Shown: positions 1 through 8,542, counted from the stretch's first letter. The stretch is 64,000 nucleotides of DNA from Flexivirga oryzae (GCF_014190805.1 NZ_JACHVQ010000003.1:310001-374000); one strand, 5' to 3'. Notes: generated by a model not told the origin, from the letters alone. Program-made: numbers and translations.

Positions 1-483
1 GTGCAGCTCGGCGGTGTATTTGTCGGTGCGCTCGCGGCGCTCGCGGGACTGCTCCCGCGAGGCGTCCAGGCGCTCCTCGAGCCGACTGCGGCGACCCTCC
101 AGGATGCGCAGGCGCACATCGCTGGATGCTCGGCCGAAGAAGGCGAAGTGGACGTCGAAGTTCTCGTCCTCCCACGAGGCGGGACCCGTCTGGGCCATGA
201 GCGTCTGGAACTGCTCCTTGCCCTCTGCGGTCAGCTCGTAGGTGATCCTGCTGCGCTTGCCGCCCAGCCCGCCGGCCGCGTGGTCGTGGTCGGACGCGGA
301 CCGCTCGGTGATCCAGCCGCGCTCGACCAGGCCGCGAAGCGCCGGGTAGAGCGAGCCGAACGACACCGCGCGGAAGGCGCCGAGCACACCGGACAGCTGC
401 TTGCGCAGCTCGTAGCCGTGCAACGGTTGGTCGTGCAGCAACCCGAGGATCGCGAGCTCGAGTATGGCGCCGCGACGTGACAT
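1..483 (-). CDS. PadR family transcriptional regulator (partial, C-terminus off window)
   Basis: The minus strand is open from an ATG at 483 to the window edge, giving 161 codons with no stop. The N-terminus (MSRRGAILELAILGLLHDQP) and the motifs LHGYELRKQL, SFGSLYPALRGL and GGKRSRITYELTAEGK are those of the PadR winged-helix domain. An Arg/Glu-rich C-terminal helix begins near residue 130 (LRILEGRRSRLEERLD), as in PadR proteins that dimerise through a C-terminal coiled coil. It is divergent from the penicillin-binding protein gene, and a perfect palindrome lies between them. In mycobacteria a PadR-like gene (Rv0047c) sits at the equivalent place near ponA1, so this looks like conserved synteny. 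The inducing ligand cannot be read from the sequence. An apparent plus-strand frame over the same bases is a shadow. Confidence 0.93.
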   Translation of the reverse strand, partial: MSRRGAILELAILGLLHDQPLHGYELRKQLSGVLGAFRAVSFGSLYPALRGLVERGWITERSASDHDHAAGGLGGKRSRITYELTAEGKEQFQTLMAQTGPASWEDENFDVHFAFFGRASSDVRLRILEGRRSRLEERLDASREQSRERRERTDKYTAELH

Positions 484-542
484 GCGAAGCCTCCTCGTCA
501 TCTCGTCGTCACCTGGATGTTGCCGCAAGCATACCTCATTCG

Positions 543-561
543 ATGTATCGGTTCGATACAT
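543..561. promoter_or_regulatory. Probable PadR operator palindrome
   Basis: Perfect inverted repeat ATGTATCG-GTT-CGATACAT, 60 bp upstream of the padR start and in the divergent spacer before the PBP gene. PadR operators typically carry ATGT...ACAT half-sites, which this matches exactly. Autoregulation of padR is the simplest reading; an effect on the PBP gene is possible. Confidence 0.75.
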
Positions 562-630
562 CTACCGCACATAGCGTGTCGATGGTCTCGCGATTCCCGA
601 TCCCAAGCCGCGGCGGTTACCCTTCATCGG

Positions 631-2955
631 GTGACAGATGAGCAGGATGTGCCTTCGCCGGGCGAGGACGACAACGGCGATGCCACGGTCGGGGGATCGG
701 GCGGGCGAGCAGGTATGACGCGCGCGGACGCGCCGGGCCGCGGCTCCGGCAAGGGCCGGCGCCCGAAGAAGGAGCACGGCCTGTTCTTCAAGGTGTTCTG
801 GCGCACCGTGCTCGGCTTCTGCATCGTCGGGGTGATCGGCTTCGTCGCCCTCCTGGTCATCTACCTGCGCACGCCGATCCCGCAGCCGCAGGCGGACGCG
901 GGCAAGCAGGTGTCGATCGTCTACTACAGCGACGGCAAGACCGAGCTGGGCCGGTTCAGCACGATCAACCGGGAGGACGTCAAGCTCTCCCAGGTGCCGG
1001 AGGTCGTGCAGCACGAGTTCCTCGCCGCCGAGGACCGCGACTTCTACAAGAACTCCGGCGTCTCGGTCAGCGGCACGCTGCGCGCGGCGTGGAGCACGCT
1101 GTCCGGTGGGCAGGAGCAGGGCGGCTCGACCATCACCCAGCAATACGTCAAGAACTACTTCCTGACCCAGGACCGGTCGGTCAAGCGCAAGGTCAAGGAG
1201 ATCATGATCGCGCTGAAGATCGACCGGAAGTACTCCAAGGACCAGATCCTGCAGGACTACCTGAACAACATCTACTTCGGCCGCGGCGCCTACGGCATAC
1301 AGGCGGCCTCGCAGGCCTACTTCGGGGTCGACATCGACAAGGTCGACGCCAGCCAGGGCGCCTTCCTGGCCTCGGTGATCAACGCACCCGGCCTCTACGA
1401 CCCGCAGTACGGCGCGGCCGCCGAGGCCCGCGCCAACGCTCGGATGACCTACGTCCTGGACGGGATGGTCAAGGAGGGCTGGATGACGCCCGCCGAGCGG
1501 GCCAAACAACAGATGCCGGCGTTCAAGAAGTACAACCCCAACGCGGGCATCATCACCGGCCCGAACGGCTACATCGTCGCCGCCGTCCGCAGCGAGCTGC
1601 AGAACAAGCTCAAGCTGACCCCGGAGGACATCGACCGCGGTGGGCTGCGGATCACCACCACGATCGACAAGAAGTCCCAGCAGGCCGCCGTCGCCGCGGT
1701 CGACAAGAACGTCCCGAGCCAGACCGCGCGGCTGGACGCGCTGCACACCGGCCTCATCGCCGAGCAGCCGGACGGCGCGATCGTGGCGATGTACGGCGGG
1801 AAGAACATCGCCAAGGACGCGGTCAACTCCGCGACCGGGGCGCACCTGCAGGGCGGTTCGAGCTTCAAGGCGTTCGCGCTGACCGCGGCGCTGCAGGACG
1901 GCATGACGATGGACACGCAGTTCAGCGGCGCCTCCCCGTTGCTGTTGCCGGGCAGCGGCGGCAAGACCACCAAGGTCCTCAACGACAACGGCGAGCAGTT
2001 CGGCATGCTGACGTTGCAGCGCGCGTTCGCGGTCTCGTCCAACACGGCGTTCGTGCGGCTCAACCAGGCGCTCGGCACCGGCAAGACGCTGGCCGCCGCG
2101 CAGCAGCTCGGCATACCCGCCGATTCGCCGAGCATGGATCAGCCCTCCGACGTGGACGTGCTCGGGTATGCCGCCGTGCGGGTGATCGACATGGCCAACG
2201 CCTACAACACGATCAGCGCGCAGGGGAAGAAGGCCGACCCCTACTTCATCCGCAAGGTCACCAGCGTGATCGGCGACTACGGCTACACCGCGCACCCCGA
2301 CCGGACGCAGGCGATCTCCAAGGACATCGCCGCCAACCTGGTCAACGGCATGACCGGTCCGCTCACCGACTACGAGGGCACCGCGCACCTGACCGCCGGC
2401 TTGCTGAAGCGCCCGGCGGCCGGCAAGACCGGCACCTCCAGCGGCTACAAGTCGGCGTGGTTCACCGGGTTCACACCCGACCAGCTCACCGTCTCGGTCG
2501 GGATGTATGCCGGCAACGGCACGAAGGCCGGCACCGTCGGCCTGGACAAGGCGACGCACAACGCGTCGTTCTACGGCGGTGACACGCCGGCGACGATCTG
2601 GCTGGACTTCATGAATGCCGCGCTCTCGGGCGAGCCCGTCGCCAAGCTGCCGAAGGCGCAGCACGTGAAGTCGAGCACGACGTACACGCCGACGCAGCAG
2701 CCGACCAGCACGAGCACCACCCCGTCGAGCACGCCCTCCAGCACCCCGTCGAGCTCGTCGTCCAGCTCGTCCAGCTCGAGCTCCAGTTCCAGCTCGACCA
2801 CGGAACCATCGCCCACCACGACCACGACGGCCACCACCGAACCGCCGAGCCCGACCTCGTCACCGACGGTGACGCGGCCGAGCACACCCGTGGTCCCGCC
2901 GCCGATCAACCCCGGCGGCGAGTCGAGTTCCCTGGAGCCGCAGCCAACCTCGTGA
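631..2955 (+). CDS. ponA: Bifunctional class A penicillin-binding protein (GT51 + transpeptidase)
   Basis: A membrane-anchored enzyme that polymerises lipid II glycan strands and cross-links peptides. From a GTG start (about 774 aa) there is a charged cytoplasmic tail, one membrane segment (TVLGFCIVGVIGFVALLVIY) and a GT51 domain with EDRDFY (Glu ~134), GGSTITQQ (~164) and YLNNIYFGRGAYGI. The transpeptidase domain follows with SSFK (nucleophile Ser ~410), SSN and KTGT (~599). The C-terminus is a long Ser/Thr/Pro tail including a run of about 16 serines, probably wall-spanning or disordered. GTG 631 begins VTDEQDVPSPGED; ATG 715 is an alternative, and the upstream extension to 517 is unlikely. 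It precedes the membrane protein-rpsF block as ponA1 does in mycobacteria, so orthology is likely. Confidence 0.93.
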   Translation: MTDEQDVPSPGEDDNGDATVGGSGGRAGMTRADAPGRGSGKGRRPKKEHGLFFKVFWRTVLGFCIVGVIGFVALLVIYLRTPIPQPQADAGKQVSIVYYSDGKTELGRFSTINREDVKLSQVPEVVQHEFLAAEDRDFYKNSGVSVSGTLRAAWSTLSGGQEQGGSTITQQYVKNYFLTQDRSVKRKVKEIMIALKIDRKYSKDQILQDYLNNIYFGRGAYGIQAASQAYFGVDIDKVDASQGAFLASVINAPGLYDPQYGAAAEARANARMTYVLDGMVKEGWMTPAERAKQQMPAFKKYNPNAGIITGPNGYIVAAVRSELQNKLKLTPEDIDRGGLRITTTIDKKSQQAAVAAVDKNVPSQTARLDALHTGLIAEQPDGAIVAMYGGKNIAKDAVNSATGAHLQGGSSFKAFALTAALQDGMTMDTQFSGASPLLLPGSGGKTTKVLNDNGEQFGMLTLQRAFAVSSNTAFVRLNQALGTGKTLAAAQQLGIPADSPSMDQPSDVDVLGYAAVRVIDMANAYNTISAQGKKADPYFIRKVTSVIGDYGYTAHPDRTQAISKDIAANLVNGMTGPLTDYEGTAHLTAGLLKRPAAGKTGTSSGYKSAWFTGFTPDQLTVSVGMYAGNGTKAGTVGLDKATHNASFYGGDTPATIWLDFMNAALSGEPVAKLPKAQHVKSSTTYTPTQQPTSTSTTPSSTPSSTPSSSSSSSSSSSSSSSSTTEPSPTTTTTATTEPPSPTSSPTVTRPSTPVVPPPINPGGESSSLEPQPTS

Positions 2956-3003
2956 CGTCCCATACGTCCTACCCGTGGGGAGCGGTTGACGAAGGGGGCC
3001 GGT

Positions 3004-3342
3004 GTGGGGACGCAATGGTGGTTCGGAGCGATGCCATGGATCGTGGGGTGGGTGTGGATCATCCACGCCGTGCTGTCCTGGTACCGACCGCGGCGGATCG
3101 ACCCGGTCGGCTGGTTGCTGCTCGCCGGGCTGCCGGTGGCGTCGCTGGTGATCCTCGTCGTGCAGAGCCGGCTGTATCCGCAGGGTGGTCGACCCGGGGA
3201 GGCGTTGCTCCCGCCGGGTTTCGACCTGGTGCTGATCGCCCTGGAGGTGGGCGGTTGCTGGCTGGTCGTGATGCTGCTCGAGAGTGTCCTGTCCGGGATC
3301 CGGCACCTCCGGCGCGCCGAACTGCGGCAGACGGTGTCGTGA
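3004..3342 (+). CDS. Small hydrophobic membrane protein, unknown function
   Basis: About 112 residues with three probable membrane helices: WWFGAMPWIVGWVWIIHAV, VGWLLLAGLPVASLVILVV and LVLIALEVGGCWLVVMLL. The C-terminus is basic and cytoplasmic (IRHLRRAELRQ). GTG 3004 is preferred because a purine-rich ribosome-binding site (GAAGGGGG) lies about 6 nt upstream; TTG 2986 in the same frame lacks one. It starts 48 bp after the PBP gene, so it may be cotranscribed. No family recognised. It could be an envelope accessory to the PBP, but that is inferred only from position. Confidence 0.7.
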   Translation: MGTQWWFGAMPWIVGWVWIIHAVLSWYRPRRIDPVGWLLLAGLPVASLVILVVQSRLYPQGGRPGEALLPPGFDLVLIALEVGGCWLVVMLLESVLSGIRHLRRAELRQTVS

Positions 3343-3380
3343 CCGCGGGCATCACCCACCCGCCGGCCAGCGTCGCGAGT

Positions 3381-3386
3381 TAGGCT
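3381..3386 (+). promoter_or_regulatory. Leaderless -10 element (TAGGCT) for the 3394 gene
   Basis: TAGGCT lies exactly 7 nt before GTG 3394, which places the predicted transcription start at or next to the start codon. No Shine-Dalgarno is present. Confidence 0.55.
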
Positions 3387-3393
3387 CGCCGTC

Positions 3394-4728
3394 GTGCATT
3401 CGCCCACTCGTCTGACCGCCCCCAGCCGCGGGGAGGAGCCCGCGGCGCTCGCGTCCGAGATCATCGGCGGACCGGCCGGGCGGTTCGCCGCGATCGGCCG
3501 CCGCGGCTGGACGTATGCCGGGGCGATGCTCTCCGCGCTCGCGTCGGTGATGGTCGCGCTGGGCGTCATACAGAAGGGGCACTGCGTCGAGGACGGGTGG
3601 GGGTCGCCCGGTGCGTTGTGGCGGGCCTGCTACTCGGACCTGCCGGTCGCCGCAACCGGCGCGCACGGCGGCACGCCCTGGTCGGTCGGCGGCCCCGGCC
3701 ACAACCAGCCGGTGCTGACCGCGATGCTGACCTGGATCGTCAACCAGTTCACCCCGTCGGGTGCCGGGCTGGCGGCCCAGCGGGTCTACTTCGCGCTGGG
3801 CGCCGTGGTCATCGTGCTGCTGGTGGCGCTGACCACGGTCGCGATCTCCTCGACGATGCGCACCACGCCGTGGCTCGCCGCCCATGTCGCGCTCAGCCCG
3901 GTGCTGATCACCGCGTCGCTGGTCTCCTTCGACATCCTCGGGGTGGCGCTGGCCACCGTCGGTATGGCGCTGTGGGCGCGCAAGCAGCCGCTCGCCGCGG
4001 GCATCCTGCTCGGCGCCGCCGTCATGTCCCGCACCTATCCGCTGGTGATCCTCGGCGCCATCGTGCTCATCGCGCTGCGCGACGGGGCACGGGACGCGGT
4101 GGTGCGGCTGCTGGCCGGAGCCGCCGGCGCGGTCGCGGTGTGCTTCGGCATCGCCTACCTGATGGGCGGCGACCCGCTGGACCCCTACCGGGTGTGGTGG
4201 CACGCGGACCCCGGGTACGGGTCGCTCTCCTATCTGCTCACCGTCGCCCACCACCCGCTGCCGGCGGCGTCCGCGTCGATCATCGCGGTGCTCGGCTGGG
4301 CGATCGCGTTCCTGCTCGGGCTCTACCTGACCGGCCGTCCCGCCGAACGCACCCAACTGGCCCCGCTCGCGCTCACGATGCTGGTGATCGTGCTGCTGAC
4401 CGGCAAGTCGATGTCGGTGCAGAGCTGTCTGTGGGTGCTGCCGCTGATCGCGCTGGTCGGGCTGCGCTGGCGCGACCACCTGCTGTGGGCGGGCGCCGAG
4501 ATCGTCTATTTCGTGATGGCCTGGTTGTTCATCGCCAGTCCGAGCAACCCGGCCAAGGGTATGCCGGGAGCGGCATACAGCTTCTTCGTGCTGATCCGGG
4601 CGATCGCGTACCTCGGCATCGCGTGGGCCTCGTGGGAGTCCGCCCAGGACCTGCCGCGCGATCCGGCCGAACCGTACAGTGCCCCGGTGACCGACGGCTG
4701 GGCGCTGGGCGAGCCCGCCACCGATTAA
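3394..4728 (+). CDS. Polytopic membrane protein, GT87/DUF2029-like mannosyltransferase family
   Basis: 444 aa with a cytoplasmic N-terminus and roughly ten hydrophobic helices. There is a periplasmic loop after the first helix (CVEDGWGSPGALWRACYSDL, then GGTPWSVGGPGHNQPVLT), which resembles the GT-C fold's catalytic first loop with acidic and polar residues. GT87 enzymes use polyprenyl-phosphate mannose to extend lipomannan in mycobacteria. Rv0051 occupies the same site between ponA1 and rpsF, so this is probably its orthologue. Substrate is not known here. The start is GTG with a leaderless -10. The gene ends about 180 bp before rpsF. Confidence 0.75.
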   Translation: MHSPTRLTAPSRGEEPAALASEIIGGPAGRFAAIGRRGWTYAGAMLSALASVMVALGVIQKGHCVEDGWGSPGALWRACYSDLPVAATGAHGGTPWSVGGPGHNQPVLTAMLTWIVNQFTPSGAGLAAQRVYFALGAVVIVLLVALTTVAISSTMRTTPWLAAHVALSPVLITASLVSFDILGVALATVGMALWARKQPLAAGILLGAAVMSRTYPLVILGAIVLIALRDGARDAVVRLLAGAAGAVAVCFGIAYLMGGDPLDPYRVWWHADPGYGSLSYLLTVAHHPLPAASASIIAVLGWAIAFLLGLYLTGRPAERTQLAPLALTMLVIVLLTGKSMSVQSCLWVLPLIALVGLRWRDHLLWAGAEIVYFVMAWLFIASPSNPAKGMPGAAYSFFVLIRAIAYLGIAWASWESAQDLPRDPAEPYSAPVTDGWALGEPATD

Positions 4729-4892
4729 CGCCGAGCGGCGGTTGGCGGATAAACTCGCCCACGGCCCATGCCACACCCCTCTGTCGGGGGTGCCCGGCAT
4801 ACTCACTGCAAACACCGGAAGCGGTGCGACCAGGGGGTGCGGGCCACGCTGCGACCCTCCTGTCACGGAGAGACCGTGACCGCTTGAGACCG

Positions 4893-4901
4893 AAGGAGGT
4901 G
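4893..4901 (+). promoter_or_regulatory. Strong ribosome-binding site of rpsF
   Basis: AAGGAGGTG is a near-perfect anti-16S match centred about 13 nt before ATG 4911. The spacer between 4729 and 4892 carries no other gene and presumably holds the ribosomal operon promoter. Confidence 0.8.
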
Positions 4902-4910
4902 GGTTAACGC

Positions 4911-5198
4911 ATGCGTCAGTACGAATTGATGATCATCATCGACCCCGAGCTCGACGAGCGCGTTGTCCAGCCCACGCTGGACAAGATGCTCAAGGTCGTG
5001 ACCGCCGAAGGCGGCAAGATCGACAACACCGACATCTGGGGTCGTCGCCGTCTTGCGTACGACATCAAGAAGAAGTCCGAAGGCATCTACGCCGTTGTGA
5101 CGATGACCGCCGAGTCGGCTACCGCCAAGGAGCTCGACCGCCAGCTGTCGCTCAACGAGCAGGTCATGCGCACCAAGCTGCTGCGCGTGGACGCCTGA
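4911..5198 (+). CDS. rpsF: 30S ribosomal protein S6
   Basis: 95 aa, normal length for bS6, and binds S18 on the small-subunit platform. The N-terminus (MRQYELMIIIDPELDE), GRRRLAYDIKKKSEGIY and the ending LNEQVMRTKLLRVDA are diagnostic. It is first in rpsF-ssb-rpsR-rplI, with 31 bp to ssb, and has a strong ribosome-binding site. S6/S18 autoregulatory leaders exist in other phyla, but no such structure is evident here. Confidence 0.98.
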   Translation: MRQYELMIIIDPELDERVVQPTLDKMLKVVTAEGGKIDNTDIWGRRRLAYDIKKKSEGIYAVVTMTAESATAKELDRQLSLNEQVMRTKLLRVDA

Positions 5199-5229
5199 GG
5201 ATCGCAACCAACCTCTAGGGAGCTCAGAC

Positions 5230-5832
5230 ATGGCCGCAGGCGACACGCCCATCACAGTCATCGGCAACCTGACCCAGGACCCGGAGTTGCGGTTCACCCC
5301 GTCAGGGGCGGCCGTGGCCAACTTCACCGTTGCGTCGACTCCGCGCTTCATGGACCGTCAGACCAATGAGTGGAAGGACGGCGAGACGCTCTTCATGCGC
5401 TGCTCGGTCTGGCGGGAGGCGGCGGAGAACGTCGCCGAGTCGCTGGTCCGCGGGTCGCGGGTGATCGTGTCCGGTCGGCTGAAGTCCCGCTCGTGGGACG
5501 ACAAGGAGACCGGTCAGAAGCGCACCACCATGGAGCTGGAGGTCGACGAGGTCGGCCCGTCCCTGCGTTACGCAACCGCGAAGGTCAACAAGACCCAGCG
5601 CGGCGGCGGCCAGGGTGGTTTCGGCGGCGGTGGCCAGCAGGGTGGCGGCTTCGGCGGCAACTCGGGTGGCAACTCCGGCGGTGGCTTCGGTGGCGGACAG
5701 CAGTCCGACCCGTGGGCGACCGGCGGCCAGGGCGGCCAGCAGGGCGGGGGCCAGCAACAGCAGGCTCCGCAGTCCGGTGGCGGCCAGGGTGGCTGGAGCA
5801 CCGGCCCGTCCTACGACGAGCCCCCTTTCTGA
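5230..5832 (+). CDS. ssb: Single-stranded DNA-binding protein
   Basis: 200 aa. The OB fold spans about residues 1-120 (MAAGDTPITVIGNLTQDPEL, FTPSGAAVANFTVASTPR, RGSRVIVSGRLKSRSW). A Gly/Gln-rich flexible linker follows from about 125 to 190. The acidic C-terminal tip YDEPPF is the conserved peptide that recruits replication and repair partners. Its position between rpsF and rpsR is the conserved bacterial arrangement. The Gly-rich linker is long, as is usual for actinobacterial SSBa. Confidence 0.98.
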   Translation: MAAGDTPITVIGNLTQDPELRFTPSGAAVANFTVASTPRFMDRQTNEWKDGETLFMRCSVWREAAENVAESLVRGSRVIVSGRLKSRSWDDKETGQKRTTMELEVDEVGPSLRYATAKVNKTQRGGGQGGFGGGGQQGGGFGGNSGGNSGGGFGGGQQSDPWATGGQGGQQGGGQQQQAPQSGGGQGGWSTGPSYDEPPF

Positions 5833-5951
5833 GGTCCTTGAGCAGCCCGAGGCGCTAGCCGAGGGCGTGTCGAAAGGACCGTCATACAACTCAAGAACAA
5901 CCCCATCCCGAGTTCCGGCTCGGGCTCTCGGAAACGAAGGAGAGCACCACG

Positions 5952-6188
5952 ATGGCTAAGCCCGTCATTCGCAAGCCCAAGAAGAAGGCCAACCCGCTGA
6001 AGCTGGCCAAGGTCGAGACGATCGACTACAAGGACGTCGCGCTGCTGCGCAAGTTCATCAGCGACCGTGGCAAGATCCGCGCCCGTCGGGTCACCGGCGT
6101 CTCCGTGCAGGAGCAGCGCCTCATCGCCACCGCGGTCAAGAACGCCCGCGAGATGGCCCTGCTGCCCTACTCCTCGTCGGCGCGCTGA
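5952..6188 (+). CDS. rpsR: 30S ribosomal protein S18
   Basis: 78 aa with the bS18 signature KPKKKANPLKLAKVETIDYK and DVALLRKFISDRGKIRARRV, ending in ALLPYSSSAR. The ribosome-binding site GAAGGAGAG lies just before ATG 5952. There is no Cys zinc ribbon, so this is a zinc-independent (C-minus) type. The spacer from ssb is 119 bp and contains no recognisable gene. Confidence 0.97.
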   Translation: MAKPVIRKPKKKANPLKLAKVETIDYKDVALLRKFISDRGKIRARRVTGVSVQEQRLIATAVKNAREMALLPYSSSAR

Positions 6189-6202
6189 GAAAGAAGACAG
6201 TT

Positions 6203-6652
6203 ATGAAGATCATTCTGACTCACGAGGTCGCCGGTCTCGGCGCTCCCGGTGACGTGGTCGAGGTCAAGGACGGTTACGCCCGCAACTACCTCCTGCCGCG
6301 CAAGCTGGCGACGCCGTGGACCAAGGGCGGCCAGAAGCAGGTCGACGCGATCACCAAGGCGCGAGCCGCCCGCGCGGTGCAGTCGCTGGAGCAGGCGCAG
6401 TCGCTCAAGGGCAACCTCGAGTCGTCCGTCGTGACCCTGTCGGCGCGTGCCGGCCAGTCCGGTCGCCTCTTCGGCGCCGTGACCACCGCCGAGATCGCGG
6501 ACGCGGTCAAGGCCGCCGGTGCCGGTGCCATCGACCGCCGCACCGTGCAGGTCGCCAAGCCGATCCGCAACGTCGGCAACCACGAGGTCAGCGTCCGGCT
6601 GCACCCCGAGGTCGAGGCCACGGTGAAGCTGTCGGTCGTCGCCGCCAAGTGA
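6203..6652 (+). CDS. rplI: 50S ribosomal protein L9
   Basis: 149 aa, the standard bL9 length. The N-domain is MKIILTHEVAGLGAPGDVVE followed by GYARNYLLPRKLATPWT. A connecting helix follows, then the C-domain ending EVEATVKLSVVAAK. It starts 14 bp after rpsR and is the last gene of the operon, followed by a strong hairpin. Confidence 0.98.
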   Translation: MKIILTHEVAGLGAPGDVVEVKDGYARNYLLPRKLATPWTKGGQKQVDAITKARAARAVQSLEQAQSLKGNLESSVVTLSARAGQSGRLFGAVTTAEIADAVKAAGAGAIDRRTVQVAKPIRNVGNHEVSVRLHPEVEATVKLSVVAAK

Positions 6653-6675
6653 CGCGCTGACTTTAGGCAGCATCG

Positions 6676-6709
6676 AGAGCCGGTCGCCCCGTGTGGGGTG
6701 GCCGGCTCT
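6676..6709 (+). terminator. Hairpin terminator after rplI
   Basis: 15-bp arms (AGAGCCGGTCGCCCC / GGGGTGGCCGGCTCT, two G-U pairs) around a GTGT loop, 23 bp after the rplI stop. Only a short T tract follows, as is common in high-GC genomes. Confidence 0.8.
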
Positions 6710-6722
6710 TGGCGTGTGCGGC

Positions 6723-7069
6723 CCGTTCATAGGTCCCCCCGGTGGGGACGTGTGACCGGCGGGTTTCGGGGTGCTGGCCGCTCATGAGTCCCCCCAGTGT
6801 CGACTTGTGCGCGGTCCGGGGCGGCAAGCCGCTCATAGGTCCCCCCGGTGGGGACGTGTGACCGGGTTTCGAGGTGCTGGCCGTTCATGAGTCCCCCCGG
6901 TGTCGACTTGTGCGCGGTTTGGGGCGGATAGCCGTTCATAGGTCCCCCCGGTGGGGACGTGTGACCGGGCTTCGAGGCGCGCACCGGCGAAGGCGTCCCG
7001 AAGTGACGACGGTCGGTCCGTGGGAACGGCGTTGGGCCGGTATGGCGTCCCGAAGTGACGACGGTCGGC
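6723..7069. repeat. Alternating A/B tandem repeat field, ~103-106 bp period
   Basis: Unit A (CCGYTCATAGGTCCCCCCGG, then TGGGGACGTGTGACCG) starts at 6723, 6829 and 6932. Unit B (CCGYTCATGAGTCCCCCCRG, then TGTCGACTTGTGCGCGG) starts at 6778 and 6881. Each A contains the inverted repeat GTCCCC-CCGGT-GGGGAC. Two direct copies of GGCGTCCCGAAGTGACGACG follow, near 6992 and 7045. The field lies between the rplI terminator and the 3' end of the MATE gene. Minus-strand frames read through it, but the peptide is low complexity and I do not call a gene. Origin or function unknown. Confidence 0.85.
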
Positions 7070-7171
7070 CTTTCGGCCCGCGGGAGGCTGCCCGTCCGGC
7101 CCCAGCCCGCGCCCGTCCGCACAGCTAGCCCCGCCGCACCCAGCCGCCGCGGCACCCGCCGCCACCCACCC

Positions 7172-8530
7172 TCAGACGCCGGTCACCATCCACCGCCCGG
7201 AGCGCGCCCGCAGGCCCAGCGCGACCAGCCGGAACACCATGAACCCGGTGAACGCCCACCACAGCATCATCAGCGCATGCGCAGCCCCGGCGGCGCGCAG
7301 CGAATCGGCGTGCACGTGCACCAGCCAGAGCAACGGCAGGTATGCCGCCAGCACCGCTACCTGCAACCACGCGAGTGCGGTGCCGTCGCCGGCTCCGATG
7401 AGCACCCCGTCGAGCACGAAGACCAGCCCGGCGACCGGCTGCCCGACCGCCACGATCAGCAACGCCACCCCGAGCGCGTGCCGCACGTCCTGATCGGTGG
7501 TGAAGATCAGCGGCAGCACAGTGTGCGTTGCGGCGACGAGCGCGCCGAGCACGACGCCCATCCACCAGCCCCACCAGAGCATCAGCCGGGTGGCGGCCCT
7601 GGTCCCGTCGACGTCGCGGGCGCCGAGGGTGTGGCCGGTGATCGCCTGGGCGGCGATCGCGAGCGCGTCGAGCGCGAACGCGAGGAAGCCGAACACCGTC
7701 ATCGCGACCTGGTGCGCCGCCAGTGGCACGTCACCGAGTTCGGTGGCGACCCAGGTGCTGGCCAGCATCGCGCCGCGCAGCGCGAGGGTGCGCACCAGCA
7801 GCGGCATACCGAACCGGGCGGCCGCCAGCACGCGTCCGGGGTGCGGCCGCAGACTGGTCCCGAGGCGGTGCGCGCGCCGCAGCACCACGATGAGCAGCCC
7901 CGCGGCGAGCCCGCTCTGTGCGAGCACGGTGCCGAGCGCGGATCCGGCGATGCCCATGCCGACCGGGTAGACGAGCACCAGGTTGAGCAGCAGGTTGGCC
8001 CCGAAGCCGGCGGTGGCGCCGATCAGCGGGGTGCGGGTGTCCTGGAACCCGCGCAGCACCCCGGTCGCGGCGAGCACCGCGAGCATGCCCGGTATGCCGA
8101 ACGCGCTGATCCGCAGATAGATGGTGGCCTCGTCCGCGACCTGGGCGGACGCACCGAACAGGTCGCAGATCGGCCCGGCGAACACCGCCACGACGATCGC
8201 CGTCGCCGCGCCGAGCACCACCGACAGCCAGATGCCGTCGACACCGGCGCCGACGGCCGCGGACTCCTGGCCGGCCCCGAGCCGGCGCGCGACGAGCGCC
8301 GTGGTGCCGTAGGCCAGGAAGACGTAGATGTTGGCCGCGGTCAGCAGCGCGGCGCTGGCCACGCCGAGGCCGGCGAGCTGGTCGGTGCCCAGATGCCCGA
8401 CGATCGCCGAGTCGCCCAGCAGGAAGAGCGGTTCGGCCACCAGGGCGAGGAACGCCGGGACGGCGAGCGCCAGGATCTGCCGGTGCGTGGACGTGGCTGG
8501 GGTGCCTGGTGTGGCGGGGGTGACGGGCAC
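7172..8530 (-). CDS. MATE family (DinF-type) multidrug/toxic-compound exporter
   Basis: About 452 aa from GTG 8530. It has twelve hydrophobic helices in two homologous halves, and MATE motifs such as PAFLALVAEPLFLLGDSAIV in helix 1 and GVLRGFQDTRTPLIG after helix 5. The family couples Na+ or H+ influx to export of cationic drugs. GTG 8530 (VPVTPATPG) is preferred over the longer frame to 8626 because a TACCCT -10 sits 6 nt upstream. MATE genes often sit between rplI and dnaB in actinobacteria, consistent with conserved synteny. Substrate unknown. Confidence 0.9.
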   Translation of the reverse strand: MPVTPATPGTPATSTHRQILALAVPAFLALVAEPLFLLGDSAIVGHLGTDQLAGLGVASAALLTAANIYVFLAYGTTALVARRLGAGQESAAVGAGVDGIWLSVVLGAATAIVVAVFAGPICDLFGASAQVADEATIYLRISAFGIPGMLAVLAATGVLRGFQDTRTPLIGATAGFGANLLLNLVLVYPVGMGIAGSALGTVLAQSGLAAGLLIVVLRRAHRLGTSLRPHPGRVLAAARFGMPLLVRTLALRGAMLASTWVATELGDVPLAAHQVAMTVFGFLAFALDALAIAAQAITGHTLGARDVDGTRAATRLMLWWGWWMGVVLGALVAATHTVLPLIFTTDQDVRHALGVALLIVAVGQPVAGLVFVLDGVLIGAGDGTALAWLQVAVLAAYLPLLWLVHVHADSLRAAGAAHALMMLWWAFTGFMVFRLVALGLRARSGRWMVTGV

Positions 8531-8536
8531 CCGACC

Positions 8537-8542
8537 AGGGTA
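8537..8542 (-). promoter_or_regulatory. Leaderless -10 (TACCCT) for the MATE gene
   Basis: On the minus strand TACCCT lies 6 nt before GTG 8530. The divergent spacer 8543-8955 (about 410 bp) holds one perfect DnaA-box-like site but no gene that I can support. Confidence 0.5.

Noticed and set aside
1..480. Plus-strand open frame of 159 codons at the window start
   Set aside because: It is antisense to a clear PadR regulator and its protein is low-complexity Ala/Leu/Arg without motifs.
562..2664. 700-codon minus-strand frame opposite the PBP gene
   Set aside because: Shadow frame produced by third-position G/C bias; the plus-strand frame has all GT51 and transpeptidase motifs.
6723..7069. CRISPR array
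   Set aside because: Units of about 50 and 105 bp without unique spacers of constant size, and no cas genes nearby.
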